Shown piece by piece: positions 16,022-24,717 of a DNA stretch of 64,000 nucleotides. The stretch lies in NCBI RefSeq assembly GCF_002335445.1, contig NZ_BDME01000001.1:186001-250000 (forward strand). The letters run 5' to 3'. The stretch comes from Lebetimonas natsushimae. Lineage in GTDB: Bacteria > Campylobacterota > Campylobacteria > Campylobacterales > Nautiliaceae. Numbering within the stretch: the first letter of the stretch is position 1; every line of letters starts with the position of its first letter. The notes beneath the pieces were generated by a model. It was not told the DNA's origin and made no database searches. It worked only from the letters and a program-made list of their open reading frames with translations. Position numbers and translations under genes: made by a program.

Positions 16022-16042
16022 TGTAATGGAAAATGGAAAATT
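16022..16042 (+). repeat. heptamer repeat tract
   Basis: Three in-phase units (TGTAATG, GAAAATG, GAAAATT) lie in the short gap before cdsA, on the coding strand of the flanking genes. Confidence 0.75.
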
Positions 16043-16057
16043 TATAAAAGGTATGGT

Positions 16058-16795
16058 GTGAAAGAGAGAATTATAACAGCAATGGGAATTTTAGCAGTTT
16101 TATTGATAGTCGCGGTTATAGATAATTATTATCTTACGGGGTTTTTGTTTGCAATAATTTGTATAATTGGTTTTTATGAAGCTGCAAGATTATTTAATGT
16201 TAATTTGGATGAAAAAATTTACGGAATACTTGGTATATCTTTACTTTTTTCTTTTGTAAATCCGTTTTTTGCCGGTGTTTTCGGCGTTATTTTAATTGCT
16301 TCATATGTTGCATATTTTCAAAAAGAGATTAATTTAATAACTCCTTTTATTTATCCTTTTGTTCCTTTAATGCTATTTTACGGACTTTATTTCAAATACG
16401 GAATGAATACAGCTATTTGGCTTATAGTAACTGTTGCTCTGACAGATTCTTTTGCCTATTTTACAGGAAAAAATTTTGCAAGAAAATTTTTTAAAAACGG
16501 TTTTTGTCTGACTTCTCCAAATAAATCCTGGGAAGGGGTTATCGGCGGAATTATTGGAGGAAGTATTGTGGGTGGAATAGTGGGCAGCTTTTATTATCCT
16601 TTTTTTATAGCTTTTGGGATTTCCGTAGTTGTAAGTATAGTAAGTATTTTCGGTGATTTATTTGAAAGTTTTCTAAAAAGAAGGGCGGGGGTAAAAGACA
16701 GCGGAAATATACTTCCCGGTCATGGCGGAATATTGGATAGAATTGATGGTTATCTTTTTTCTGCACCGGTGATGCTTGTAATGTTAGGAATTTAA
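16058..16795 (+). CDS. cdsA: phosphatidate cytidylyltransferase
   Basis: A 245-residue membrane enzyme with about seven hydrophobic segments. It makes CDP-diacylglycerol from phosphatidate and CTP for phospholipid synthesis. The C-terminal signature is present: LKRRAGVKDSGNILPGHGG then DRIDGYLFS, with the metal-binding Asp residues. It starts with GTG after an AAAAGG-like site and ends 1 bp before dxr, a pairing (cdsA-dxr) common in bacteria. Confidence 0.92.
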   Translation: MKERIITAMGILAVLLIVAVIDNYYLTGFLFAIICIIGFYEAARLFNVNLDEKIYGILGISLLFSFVNPFFAGVFGVILIASYVAYFQKEINLITPFIYPFVPLMLFYGLYFKYGMNTAIWLIVTVALTDSFAYFTGKNFARKFFKNGFCLTSPNKSWEGVIGGIIGGSIVGGIVGSFYYPFFIAFGISVVVSIVSIFGDLFESFLKRRAGVKDSGNILPGHGGILDRIDGYLFSAPVMLVMLGI

Positions 16796-17905
16796 ATGAT
16801 ACTACTCGGTTCCACAGGAAGTATAGGTGTAAATACATTAAAAATTGCTAAAAAATTTAATTTAAATATTGAAGTTTTGGTTGCCGGTAATAATTATAAG
16901 CTTTTAAATCAGCAGATTAAAGATTTTAATCCTAAATATGTGGTTGTAAAAGACAGGGAAACAGTAAAAAATGTGGATTTTAAAAATGTGTTATGGGGAG
17001 AGAGTTCTATTTTAGAAGTTTTGGAAAAAAGTGAAAGTAATTTAGTGGTTAATGCACTTGTGGGAGAGGCTGGACTCAGACCTACCCTTAAAGCTCAGGA
17101 ACTAAATAAAAAAATAGCCCTAGCAAATAAAGAATCCCTTGTAATTGCCGGAAAATTTATAGATATTTCCAAAATTACCCCAATAGACAGTGAACATTTC
17201 GGGCTTTGGTATCTGCTTAATGGACAATGTAAAATGGGAAATGGAAAATTAAATAATGAAAAATTTAAAAAATTATATATTACTGCAAGCGGTGGGGCTC
17301 TCAGGGACTGGGAAATAGATAAAATAAAAGAAGCCACTCTTAAAGACGTTTTAAATCATCCCAACTGGTCAATGGGTAAAAAAATAACAATTGATTCAGC
17401 CACTATGGTTAATAAATTATTTGAACTGCTTGAGGCTAAATGGCTTTTTAATACAAATAATATTGATGCATTTATAGAAACAAAATCGGTTATTCACGCT
17501 CTTGTTGAATGGATTGACGGAAGTACAACTGCTCATATATCCGCTACAGATATGAAACTTCCCATTGCTTTTGCCCTGCTTAAGAAAGTAGATGTAGAAA
17601 TTTTAAAACCCATAAATTTGGTGGAAGTCGGAAGTTTGAAATTTAGAAAAATAGAAATCAAACGTTATCCGGTATGGGAAATAAAAGAAACCTTGTTAAA
17701 TAATTCTGATTTGGGGGTAGTGATAAACACTGCAAATGAGTTTGCAATAGAGCAGTTTTTAAAAGGAAAAATTGGTTTTTTAAATATAAGCAAAATTATT
17801 TTAGAAGCTGTTAAAAAGTTTGAAAATGTAAAATTAAACAGTGTAGAAGATATTTTTGAAATAAAAAATGAAGTAAGGAAATGGTGTGAAAGTAATTTTA
17901 TTTGA
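16796..17905 (+). CDS. dxr: 1-deoxy-D-xylulose 5-phosphate reductoisomerase with repeat-coded insertion
   Basis: A 369-residue enzyme of the MEP isoprenoid pathway. The NADPH-binding GSTGSIGVNTL, the IDSEH and ITASGGALRDW active-site blocks, and NHPNWSMGKKITIDSATM are intact. Between LWYLLNG and LYITASGG, where orthologues have a short loop, about 17 extra residues (roughly 142-159) are coded by a heptamer repeat tract at 17216-17265. The reading frame is preserved and all catalytic blocks remain, so the enzyme is presumably active with a surface-loop insertion. Confidence 0.93.
   Translation: MILLGSTGSIGVNTLKIAKKFNLNIEVLVAGNNYKLLNQQIKDFNPKYVVVKDRETVKNVDFKNVLWGESSILEVLEKSESNLVVNALVGEAGLRPTLKAQELNKKIALANKESLVIAGKFIDISKITPIDSEHFGLWYLLNGQCKMGNGKLNNEKFKKLYITASGGALRDWEIDKIKEATLKDVLNHPNWSMGKKITIDSATMVNKLFELLEAKWLFNTNNIDAFIETKSVIHALVEWIDGSTTAHISATDMKLPIAFALLKKVDVEILKPINLVEVGSLKFRKIEIKRYPVWEIKETLLNNSDLGVVINTANEFAIEQFLKGKIGFLNISKIILEAVKKFENVKLNSVEDIFEIKNEVRKWCESNFI
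17216..17265 (+). repeat. heptamer repeat tract inside dxr
   Basis: Units CTTAATG, GACAATG, TAAAATG, GGAAATG and GAAAATT are in phase; after a 1-bp slip AATAATG and AAAAATT follow. The tract lies inside dxr on the coding strand and encodes a Lys/Asn/Gly-rich loop. Confidence 0.85.
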
Positions 17906-18512
17906 TTTGGACGGAACGCTTATTGATTCAACTGAGGCCATTTTAGAAGGATTCAGAGTAACATTTGAAAAATTTAATAAACCCTATCCAGGGGATAGGG
18001 AAATTAAAAAACTTATTGGACTTCCGCTTGAGATTATGTTTTTTAAACTTGGAATTGATGAAAATGTAGATCAATATGTAAACACCTATAAAATGCATTA
18101 CAGAAAAATATCCACTCAGAAAACAAAACTTTTGCCAACTTCCAAAGAAGCGGTTATTGAGGCTAAAAAATTTGCAAGGCTTGGAATTGTAACGACTAAG
18201 ACTGCCAGATATTCAAAAGAACTGCTTGAACATTTTGGATTAATGGATTATTTTGAAGTGTTAATCGGAAGAGAAGACGTAGAAAACCCAAAACCACACC
18301 CAGAACCTGTTTTAAAAGCCATTTATTTAATGAAAGCAAATAAACAAAATGCTTTTATGGTAGGAGATACCTGTCTTGATGTTTTAAGTGCAAAAGAAGC
18401 CGGTGTTAGGGCAATTGGAGTAAGATGGGAATATGATGAAAATTTAAAAAAATGTACCGAGATTATTAAAGAAAATGTTTTAGAAGCTGTGGAATTTATA
18501 AAAAATTTTTAA
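17886..18512 (+). CDS. HAD-family phosphatase (phosphoglycolate phosphatase-like)
   Basis: A 208-residue haloacid dehalogenase superfamily hydrolase. The N-terminal ILFDLDGTLIDST holds the nucleophile Asp and acid/base Asp, GIVTTKT is motif II, and GDTCLDVLSAKEAG is the metal-binding motif IV. The cap domain lies between, as in phosphoglycolate phosphatase/PpaX-type enzymes. It starts at a GTG inside the end of dxr (20-bp overlap) after AAGGA. The true substrate is not determinable. Its stop overlaps the convergent trkH stop. Confidence 0.85.
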   Translation: MKVILFDLDGTLIDSTEAILEGFRVTFEKFNKPYPGDREIKKLIGLPLEIMFFKLGIDENVDQYVNTYKMHYRKISTQKTKLLPTSKEAVIEAKKFARLGIVTTKTARYSKELLEHFGLMDYFEVLIGREDVENPKPHPEPVLKAIYLMKANKQNAFMVGDTCLDVLSAKEAGVRAIGVRWEYDENLKKCTEIIKENVLEAVEFIKNF

Positions 18513-19963
18513 AATTTTTTCCAAAATTCCCGGCTAAGTAAAATTAAAACCGTAAAAAATTCAAGTCTTCCTATAATCATGCCAATAGCCAATATAAATT
18601 TTTGAGTATCCGTAAAAAATGCAAAATTATCTGCGGGTCCTACCTGACCAAACCCCGGCCCTATGTTTCCGACACAGGCTATTGTCGCACTAAGAGAAGT
18701 CATTGCATCATAACCGTTTGCAAATAAATATAATGAAATAATGGCATTTGTCAAAATATATAAAAATATAAAAGCGCTTACATTAATCACCGTATCGCAT
18801 GAAAGTTTATTGTTATCAATTTTGATTGAGCAAACTATATTAGGATGGAGTATTTTTTTTATCTGATGGGTTAGGTTTTTAAACATAACAACAAATCTTA
18901 TAGTTTTAATACCACCAGCGGTTGAACCTGTGTTTCCGCCTATTAGCATGGCCAGGAAAATTATTGCAATTGCCGCTTGTCCCCAGAGGGAATAATCCAA
19001 TGTTGCAAATCCAGTAGTTGTCAGGATTGAGGAAATGGTAAAAAATGAATGTGTTAATGAATAGAAAAATGAATCTTGTGAAGTGAAAAAATGGATTATT
19101 GATAATGCAGTTGCCAATCCAAAGAAAATTATTGTATACCACATGACTTCTTCTGATTTGTATCCTGAAAAATCCTTATTAAACAGTTTAATATGGGCTA
19201 AAAAGTTCATACCACTGAGGAACATAAATATTGTAGTTGTCCATATGATTAAATAATTATTGTCCCAGTACCCAAGAGAAGCACTTTTTGTGGAAAATCC
19301 ACCCGTTGAAATAGTAGCAAATGCATGATTAATTGCATCAAAAAAGCTCATACCTTCCAATTTCAGCAGTATCATGTCAATCAGTGTTAAAAAAATATAA
19401 AATTCCCATAATTTTAATGCCGTATGTTTTAGTTTGGGTGTTATTTTTTCCACATTAATTCCGGTTGATTCTGCTTGGAAAAGGGTAAGTGAACCGGTTG
19501 GATTAATAAATGAAAGGAGACCTACCCCTAAAACAATAATTCCCATACCGCCAATCCAGTGCATTGTGCTTCTTAACATTAAAATATATTTTGGCAAATG
19601 GTCAATGTCACTGTAAATTGTGGCTCCGGTTGTAGTGAATCCGCTTATTGCTTCAAAAAAACCATTAATAAAATTAATATGAGTTCCTATCATTAAAGGA
19701 ATAGCCCCAAGTGAACCAATCATAAACCATACCAAATTCACACTTAAAATTGCCTCTTTTATTTTCATTTTCATTCGATAATTTTTTAGATATATTAGAA
19801 TCGAAATAAAAATTAAAAAGGATATAAATAGATATAGAGCAAAGTAAGTTATATCTTCTTTATAAATTATTCCTGTAATAAGCGGTAAGGTAAAAAATGC
19901 AATTACAATAATTCCAACCAGGGATAAAAATTTTAAAATATTTTTTATAGAGTTTCTATCCAT
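18509..19963 (-). CDS. trkH: potassium uptake channel subunit TrkH
   Basis: A 484-residue membrane protein of the Trk/Ktr channel superfamily. It shows the four pore-loop repeats with selectivity-filter glycines (for example SGFTTTGAT, ATISTGGFST, LTTTGFA and ACVGNIGPG). It forms the K+-conducting dimer gated by TrkA. Its start overlaps the trkA stop by 19 bp, so the two are translated as an operon. It ends convergently with the HAD gene, sharing 4 bp. Confidence 0.93.
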   Translation of the reverse strand: MDRNSIKNILKFLSLVGIIVIAFFTLPLITGIIYKEDITYFALYLFISFLIFISILIYLKNYRMKMKIKEAILSVNLVWFMIGSLGAIPLMIGTHINFINGFFEAISGFTTTGATIYSDIDHLPKYILMLRSTMHWIGGMGIIVLGVGLLSFINPTGSLTLFQAESTGINVEKITPKLKHTALKLWEFYIFLTLIDMILLKLEGMSFFDAINHAFATISTGGFSTKSASLGYWDNNYLIIWTTTIFMFLSGMNFLAHIKLFNKDFSGYKSEEVMWYTIIFFGLATALSIIHFFTSQDSFFYSLTHSFFTISSILTTTGFATLDYSLWGQAAIAIIFLAMLIGGNTGSTAGGIKTIRFVVMFKNLTHQIKKILHPNIVCSIKIDNNKLSCDTVINVSAFIFLYILTNAIISLYLFANGYDAMTSLSATIACVGNIGPGFGQVGPADNFAFFTDTQKFILAIGMIIGRLEFFTVLILLSREFWKKF

Positions 19964-21231
19964 TTTTTATTCCCTGAAAAATTAAATTCCATTACAATAT
20001 CCCCCTCTTTAATATCAAAGCTGTCTTTTAATATATATATTTTGTCTTCTCTTATGATTAAAATTTTGGCCTTTTCTTTAGGGGAAGTTATTGTTTTTTT
20101 GTTAAAAATCTGTTTTATAAATATTTTGCCTTTAGCACCTAAGAAAAATCTTTCATAAACTAAAAGTCTTGAATCAATTTCTTCTAAAATTTCATAAAAA
20201 GCGGCAATTTTAGGACCTCTTATTGTGGAAAGTTTGAGAGAGTGCATTAAGGAATAATAATTTAGATTATTATTGATGGTTATGATTTTTTTAATGCCGA
20301 GTTTTCTAGCCTGCAGGGATTTTATAATATTTGATTCGTCTTTTAATGAAGCTGTCACTGCTATATCGCTATATTGGACACCCTCATTTACAAGCATTTC
20401 CTCATCTTCGTATGAAGAATTTATGATACTAACATTTTCTCCTAATATCTCGGCTGCCCTCATTGCCAAATCTTCTTCTTTTTCCAGTATTTTTATATTC
20501 ATATCAAAGTTTGTAAGTATTTTTGCTATTTCAATACCAAGCTCGTTTGCTCCGTATATTAAAATATTTTTAATTTCTTCCGGAGAAACTGTATCAAGTA
20601 AATTTAGACATTTTTTTATTTTTTCCCTGTTTCCAAAAATATACAATAAATCGTTTTCCTGAATTTCATCATTTTCATTTAAGAAAATAAATTCTTCCTC
20701 CCTCTCAGCACCGATTACTTTAACGTCATCTTCTTCAATTTCATTTACTATGTTTATTTTAGGGTTTTTAACGGTTATTGAAATTAAAATATAATCACTA
20801 AAAGGAAATTCTTTAATATTGTTGGCTTTTGGAAATTCTAATAGTTTTGCTACTGCACTTGCTGACAATTTATAAGGGAAAACCACTCTGTTTATATCTA
20901 ATGTTTTTTGAAAATTAGTGGCCATATAAGCCGTGTTAGATAATCTTACAATTATATTTTCAATATCCAATATGTCTTTTACTACAATAGTGGATATTAA
21001 ATTGATTTCATCATTGTTGGTAACAGCTATATAAAAATCAATTTTTTCTTCTATATTTAGAAATGTATGTGCTTCACGCATATCGCCTATAATTGTCATA
21101 ACATCCAAAGATTCTTTTATAGTGTTTAGGGCTTTTTCATTTTTGTCAATTATAATTACATTATGATTTCCTGAGAGCGCCTTTGCCACATTGTATCCTA
21201 CTTTTCCAGCCCCTGCAATTAGAATATTCAT
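19945..21231 (-). CDS. trkA: Trk potassium system regulatory subunit TrkA
   Basis: A 428-residue cytoplasmic regulator with two RCK repeats. Each begins with a Rossmann segment: NILIAGAGKVGYNVA at residue 2 and NILIYGANELGIEIA near 218, each followed by a TrkA_C domain. NAD(H)/ATP binding gates the TrkH pore. Only the first repeat has the classic GxGxxG; the second is degenerate, as is common. It is the first gene of the trkA-trkH operon, with a TATAAT inside an inverted repeat upstream. Confidence 0.92.
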   Translation of the reverse strand: MNILIAGAGKVGYNVAKALSGNHNVIIIDKNEKALNTIKESLDVMTIIGDMREAHTFLNIEEKIDFYIAVTNNDEINLISTIVVKDILDIENIIVRLSNTAYMATNFQKTLDINRVVFPYKLSASAVAKLLEFPKANNIKEFPFSDYILISITVKNPKINIVNEIEEDDVKVIGAEREEEFIFLNENDEIQENDLLYIFGNREKIKKCLNLLDTVSPEEIKNILIYGANELGIEIAKILTNFDMNIKILEKEEDLAMRAAEILGENVSIINSSYEDEEMLVNEGVQYSDIAVTASLKDESNIIKSLQARKLGIKKIITINNNLNYYSLMHSLKLSTIRGPKIAAFYEILEEIDSRLLVYERFFLGAKGKIFIKQIFNKKTITSPKEKAKILIIREDKIYILKDSFDIKEGDIVMEFNFSGNKKWIETL

Positions 21232-21260
21232 AAATTTCCCTTATGGATTATATTTTTATT

Positions 21261-21282
21261 AAGAAATTATACATCATTTCTT
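21261..21282 (-). promoter_or_regulatory. trkA promoter within an inverted repeat
   Basis: The minus-strand TATAAT (21271-21266) is embedded in AAGAAAT / ATTTCTT arms separated by 8 bp. It is preceded by GATG as in two other promoters of this window. A repressor bound to the arms would block the -10. Confidence 0.5.
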
Positions 21283-21361
21283 GATTATTACAAAAAGTAA
21301 CAAAATAAAAAGAGTGCAAATTAAAAAATTGACAAATATCAAAAAAAGACGGATTTTATGC

Positions 21362-21395
21362 TATATTAAGAATACTTTAAGTAATTTAGTATAAA
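21362..21395 (+). promoter_or_regulatory. candidate por operon promoter region
   Basis: Two -10-like hexamers precede porC: TATATT at 21362-21367 and TATAAA at 21390-21395. An isolated TTGACA lies further upstream but is not at standard spacing to either. The active start cannot be picked by eye. Confidence 0.35.
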
Positions 21396-21417
21396 ATACA
21401 AATAAAAAAGGATAAAT

Positions 21418-21975
21418 ATGCTACAAATAAGATGGCACTCTCGTGCAGGACAAGGTGCGGTAACGGGCGCTAAGGCTTTAGCTGATGTTATGGCAAGAAC
21501 CGGAAAATATGTTCAGGCTTATTCTGTCTACGGTGCGGAAAAAAGAGGGGCACCTATGAGCGCTTATGACAAAATTGATGATAAACCAATTCTAGACCAT
21601 TCAAAATGGATGACACCTGATTATGTTTTGGTAATTGACCCATCACTTGTATTTCAGGAAGAAATAGTTGATAATACAAAAGACGATACAATTTTTATAG
21701 TTACTTCCCATATGAATAAAGATGATTTATTAAATATTGCAAAACATCTTCAAGGGAAAAAACTTTATGTAGTGGATGCTATTAAAATTTCACAAGAAGA
21801 AATTGGAAGAGCTATTCCAAATACTCCAATGCTTGGGGCATTTATGAAAATAAGTCAACTTATTCCGTTTGAAGATTTTTTAGTATCAATTAAAGACATT
21901 CTTTCAAAATTCCCTCAAAAAATAATTGATGGTAACATAAGAGCTATCAAAAGAGCTTATGAAGAAGTAAAATAA
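21418..21975 (+). CDS. porC: pyruvate:ferredoxin oxidoreductase gamma subunit
   Basis: A 185-residue gamma subunit with the family's N-terminal RWHSRAGQGAVTGAKALADV and the VYGAEKRGAPMSA block. It is the first gene of porC-porD-porA-porB, the four-subunit pyruvate synthase. In rTCA autotrophs this enzyme carboxylates acetyl-CoA with reduced ferredoxin. The subunit order gamma-delta-alpha-beta matches Campylobacterota/Aquificota type enzymes. A 2-oxoglutarate-specific complex is possible but less likely given the separate, short delta subunit. Confidence 0.9.
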   Translation: MLQIRWHSRAGQGAVTGAKALADVMARTGKYVQAYSVYGAEKRGAPMSAYDKIDDKPILDHSKWMTPDYVLVIDPSLVFQEEIVDNTKDDTIFIVTSHMNKDDLLNIAKHLQGKKLYVVDAIKISQEEIGRAIPNTPMLGAFMKISQLIPFEDFLVSIKDILSKFPQKIIDGNIRAIKRAYEEVK

Positions 21976-21984
21976 GGAGAAATT

Positions 21985-22392
21985 ATGGCTACACCAAAAG
22001 ATATGATGACAACTTGGGATAAAATTCAACCTGGAGCAGTTCTTCCTAGTTTTGAAGACCCGGAACACAAAGTAAGGAGTAAATTTAACTCTTTCAATTA
22101 TAAAGTTGCAGACTGGAGGGTTGAAAAACCTGTATTTAACAGAGATCTTTGTATTGACTGTGATTTTTGCTGGGTAAGCTGTCCAGACAGTTGTTTTATA
22201 GTGGAAGAAGTGGAAAATAAAAGAGGGAAAAAACAGGCTAAAATTGTTGGAATTAACTATAATTTATGTAAAGGGTGTGGTGTTTGTGTAGATGTTTGTC
22301 CTACACCTATTAAATCACTTTTAATGTTTCCGGAATTTATGGATAATGAAGAAGCATTAAAACAATGGCCAACAAAAGATGATAAAAAATAA
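21985..22392 (+). CDS. porD: pyruvate:ferredoxin oxidoreductase delta subunit (2[4Fe-4S])
   Basis: A 135-residue ferredoxin-like subunit with two 4Fe-4S motifs: CIDCDFCWVSCP near residue 52 and CKGCGVCVDVCP near 94. It carries electrons between the catalytic subunits and free ferredoxin. It lies 9 bp after porC and 11 bp before porA, each with a purine-rich Shine-Dalgarno. Confidence 0.93.
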   Translation: MATPKDMMTTWDKIQPGAVLPSFEDPEHKVRSKFNSFNYKVADWRVEKPVFNRDLCIDCDFCWVSCPDSCFIVEEVENKRGKKQAKIVGINYNLCKGCGVCVDVCPTPIKSLLMFPEFMDNEEALKQWPTKDDKK

Positions 22393-22403
22393 AAGGAATA
22401 GAT

Positions 22404-23621
22404 ATGGCAGAGAGATATGAATTAAAATCTAAAGAAGTTTGGGATGGAAATACGGCTGCAAGTCATGCCCTTAGACAAGCTCAAGTTGATGTAGTTGCGG
22501 CATATCCTATTACACCATCAACTCCGATTGTTCAAAATTATGCTCAGTTTCTAGCAGACGGATATGTAGACGGTGAATTTGTAATGGTAGAAAGTGAGCA
22601 TTCCGCAATGAGTGCATGTGTCGGTGCAGCTGCGGCCGGTGGCAGGGTTGCAACAGCAACATCAAGTCAGGGTTACGCATTAATGGTAGAAGTTTTATAC
22701 CAGGCAAGCGGTATGAGACTTCCAATTGTTATGACAGTGGTAAACAGAGCTCTTGCATCTCCTCTTAATATTCACGGTGACCATGGAGATTTATATCTAG
22801 GACGTGATGCCGGATGGATTCATTTAATTGCAAACAATCCTCAAGAAGCTTATGATATGACATTATGTGCATTTAAAATTGCAGAGGATGAAAGAGTAAG
22901 ACTTCCTGTAACTACTAACCAAGACGGATTTTTGGTATCACATACGGCTCAGGTTGTAGAACCGCTTCAAGATGAAGTCGCATATAAATTTATAGGTGAT
23001 TATAAACCAATGAATCCGATGTTAGATACAAAAAATCCTCAAACATACGGTGCTCAGACAGAAGAAGAATGGCACTTTGAGTTTAAAGCAAGCCAACATA
23101 AAGCTTTAATGGAATCAAGTAAAGTAATTGATGAAGTGTTTGCAGAATTTGAAAAAGTAAGCGGCAGAAAATATAACAGAGTTGAAAGCTACAAAATTGA
23201 AGATGCTGATGTTGCAATTGTTGTAATGGGAAGTGCTTATGAGACTGCAATGGTAGCGGTTGAGAGGGCAAGAGAAGAAGGTATTAAAGCGGGACTTGTA
23301 ATGCCAAGAAGTTTTAGACCGTTCCCTTACAATGAAATAGCAGAAAAACTAAGAAATGTAAAAGCTATTGCAGCACTTGATAGAAGTTGTCCAATGGGTG
23401 CAATGGGTGCATTATATAATGAAGTATCAGGTGCACTTAGTGCAAACGGACAAAGTGCAATAATGACTAATTATATTTTCGGACTTGGCGGAAGAGATAC
23501 TACAGTAGAGCATATTTTAGAAGTGATTAAAGAAACAGATAAAAACGCAAAAGCTGGAAAAAGAGTTACAGACTTACAAGGTTTCATTAACCTTAGAGGT
23601 CCAAAACTTTCATTTAATTAA
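22404..23621 (+). CDS. porA: pyruvate:ferredoxin oxidoreductase alpha subunit
   Basis: A 405-residue alpha subunit containing the YPITPSTPIVQ substrate/cofactor block near the N-terminus, the EHSAMSACVGAAAAGGR segment and the C-terminal domain with DRSCPMGAMG. Together with PorB it forms the thiamine-pyrophosphate active site that interconverts pyruvate plus CoA and acetyl-CoA plus CO2. Codon use here is more GC-rich and regular than in its neighbours, suggesting high expression. Confidence 0.93.
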   Translation: MAERYELKSKEVWDGNTAASHALRQAQVDVVAAYPITPSTPIVQNYAQFLADGYVDGEFVMVESEHSAMSACVGAAAAGGRVATATSSQGYALMVEVLYQASGMRLPIVMTVVNRALASPLNIHGDHGDLYLGRDAGWIHLIANNPQEAYDMTLCAFKIAEDERVRLPVTTNQDGFLVSHTAQVVEPLQDEVAYKFIGDYKPMNPMLDTKNPQTYGAQTEEEWHFEFKASQHKALMESSKVIDEVFAEFEKVSGRKYNRVESYKIEDADVAIVVMGSAYETAMVAVERAREEGIKAGLVMPRSFRPFPYNEIAEKLRNVKAIAALDRSCPMGAMGALYNEVSGALSANGQSAIMTNYIFGLGGRDTTVEHILEVIKETDKNAKAGKRVTDLQGFINLRGPKLSFN

Positions 23622-23630
23622 GGAGTTTTT

Positions 23631-24584
23631 ATGAAAAAAATTACGAATTTAAAAGAATTTGCCTGTACTCCTGATAGATTTCAAGGTGGGCATAGATTAT
23701 GTCCTGGATGTGCGCATGGTATGATAGTAAGGGAAGTAGTAAATGCTACTGATGATGATTTGGTAATTTCTACTGCTACAGGATGCCTTGAAGTATGTAG
23801 TGCAATTTATCCATATACATCTTGGGATGTGTCTTGGCTTCATATCGGATTTGAAAATGCAGCTGCTGGAATTAGCGGTGCTGAGGCTATGTATAAAGCT
23901 CTTAGCAGAAAAAACAGATCTTATAATCCAGATAAAAATGTTAAATTTGTAGCATTTGGTGGAGATGGTGGAACTTATGATATCGGTTTTCAATCATTAA
24001 GTGGTGCAACTGAGAGAGGTCATGACTTTTTATATGTTTGTTTGGATAATGAAGGATATATGAATACAGGAGGTCAGAGAAGTTCGTCTACTCCTGTTGG
24101 AGCCCATACAACTACATCTCCAAGAGGTAGAGTGAGTTACGGTGAAAAGAATAGAAAAAAAGATTTAACTATGATTATGGCGGCACACGGGTGCCCTTAT
24201 GTTGCGACTGCAGTTCCTGGAACAAAACATTGGAAAGATTTGGCTACAAAAGCTGCAAAAGCTATTAGTACAGTGGGCCCAACTTTTATTAATGCCCTAA
24301 GTCCTTGTACAACAGAATGGAAGTTTAAACCTGAAGATACTACTGAAATAGCTGACTTGGCAGTTGAAACATGTATGTTTCCTCTTTATGAAATAGAAGA
24401 TGGTCATAAACTTACAATCACTTACAGACCAAAACAAAAAATTCCTGTTGAAGAATATTTGGGAAGACAGGGAAGATTTGCTCATCTATTTAAACCAGAA
24501 AATAAGTGGGTAATTGAAGAAATTCAAAAACAGATTGACGAATACTGGGAATATCTACAAAGAAGAGAAGAAGCAGGAGTTTAA
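23631..24584 (+). CDS. porB: pyruvate:ferredoxin oxidoreductase beta subunit
   Basis: A 317-residue beta subunit. Cysteines near the N-terminus (LCPGCAHG) and later in GCLEVCS, plus a further Cys toward the C-terminus, bind the proximal 4Fe-4S cluster. GGDGGTYDIGFQSLSGA with DNEGYMNTGGQRS is the thiamine-pyrophosphate/Mg site. It is the last por gene, and its final codons form the 5' arm of a terminator hairpin. Confidence 0.94.
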   Translation: MKKITNLKEFACTPDRFQGGHRLCPGCAHGMIVREVVNATDDDLVISTATGCLEVCSAIYPYTSWDVSWLHIGFENAAAGISGAEAMYKALSRKNRSYNPDKNVKFVAFGGDGGTYDIGFQSLSGATERGHDFLYVCLDNEGYMNTGGQRSSSTPVGAHTTTSPRGRVSYGEKNRKKDLTMIMAAHGCPYVATAVPGTKHWKDLATKAAKAISTVGPTFINALSPCTTEWKFKPEDTTEIADLAVETCMFPLYEIEDGHKLTITYRPKQKIPVEEYLGRQGRFAHLFKPENKWVIEEIQKQIDEYWEYLQRREEAGV

Positions 24585-24598
24585 GCTTCTTTTTTTAA
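24568..24598 (+). terminator. Rho-independent terminator of the por operon
   Basis: AAGAAGC (24568-24574) pairs with GCTTCTT (24585-24591) across a 10-base loop and runs into a T tract. The 5' arm is coding sequence of porB (the Glu-Glu-Ala codons), so stop codon and terminator overlap. Confidence 0.8.
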
Positions 24599-24691
24599 TT
24601 TTTTCTTTTCTTAAATCAAAAAGTGATAATTTTAAATATCTATTTGTTTAGTAATTATATTAATTTTATATTAATTTTATTAAAAATTTGT

Positions 24692-24697
24692 TATAAT
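24692..24697 (+). promoter_or_regulatory. -10 promoter of the binding-protein/cyclase pair
   Basis: TTTGTTATAATTTTT places a TATAAT 20 bp before the start at 24718, with T-rich DNA upstream and no clear -35. Confidence 0.5.
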
Positions 24698-24717
24698 TTT
24701 TATAAAAAAGAGTAAAA

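Noticed and set aside
18490-18545. A/T inverted repeat at the convergent HAD/trkH junction as a terminator
   Set aside because: The potential GGAATTT/AAATTCC stem has a long loop and low GC; homopolymer A/T makes chance pairing likely.
21232-21417. Search for a tRNA or structured RNA in the trkA-por gap
   Set aside because: The gap is almost pure A/T with no cloverleaf or GC-rich stem; only promoter elements are supported.
21418-24584. The four-gene oxidoreductase as 2-oxoglutarate:ferredoxin oxidoreductase
   Set aside because: The small separate delta and gamma subunits with this order fit pyruvate synthase of Campylobacterota/Aquificota better, though substrate cannot be proven from sequence.
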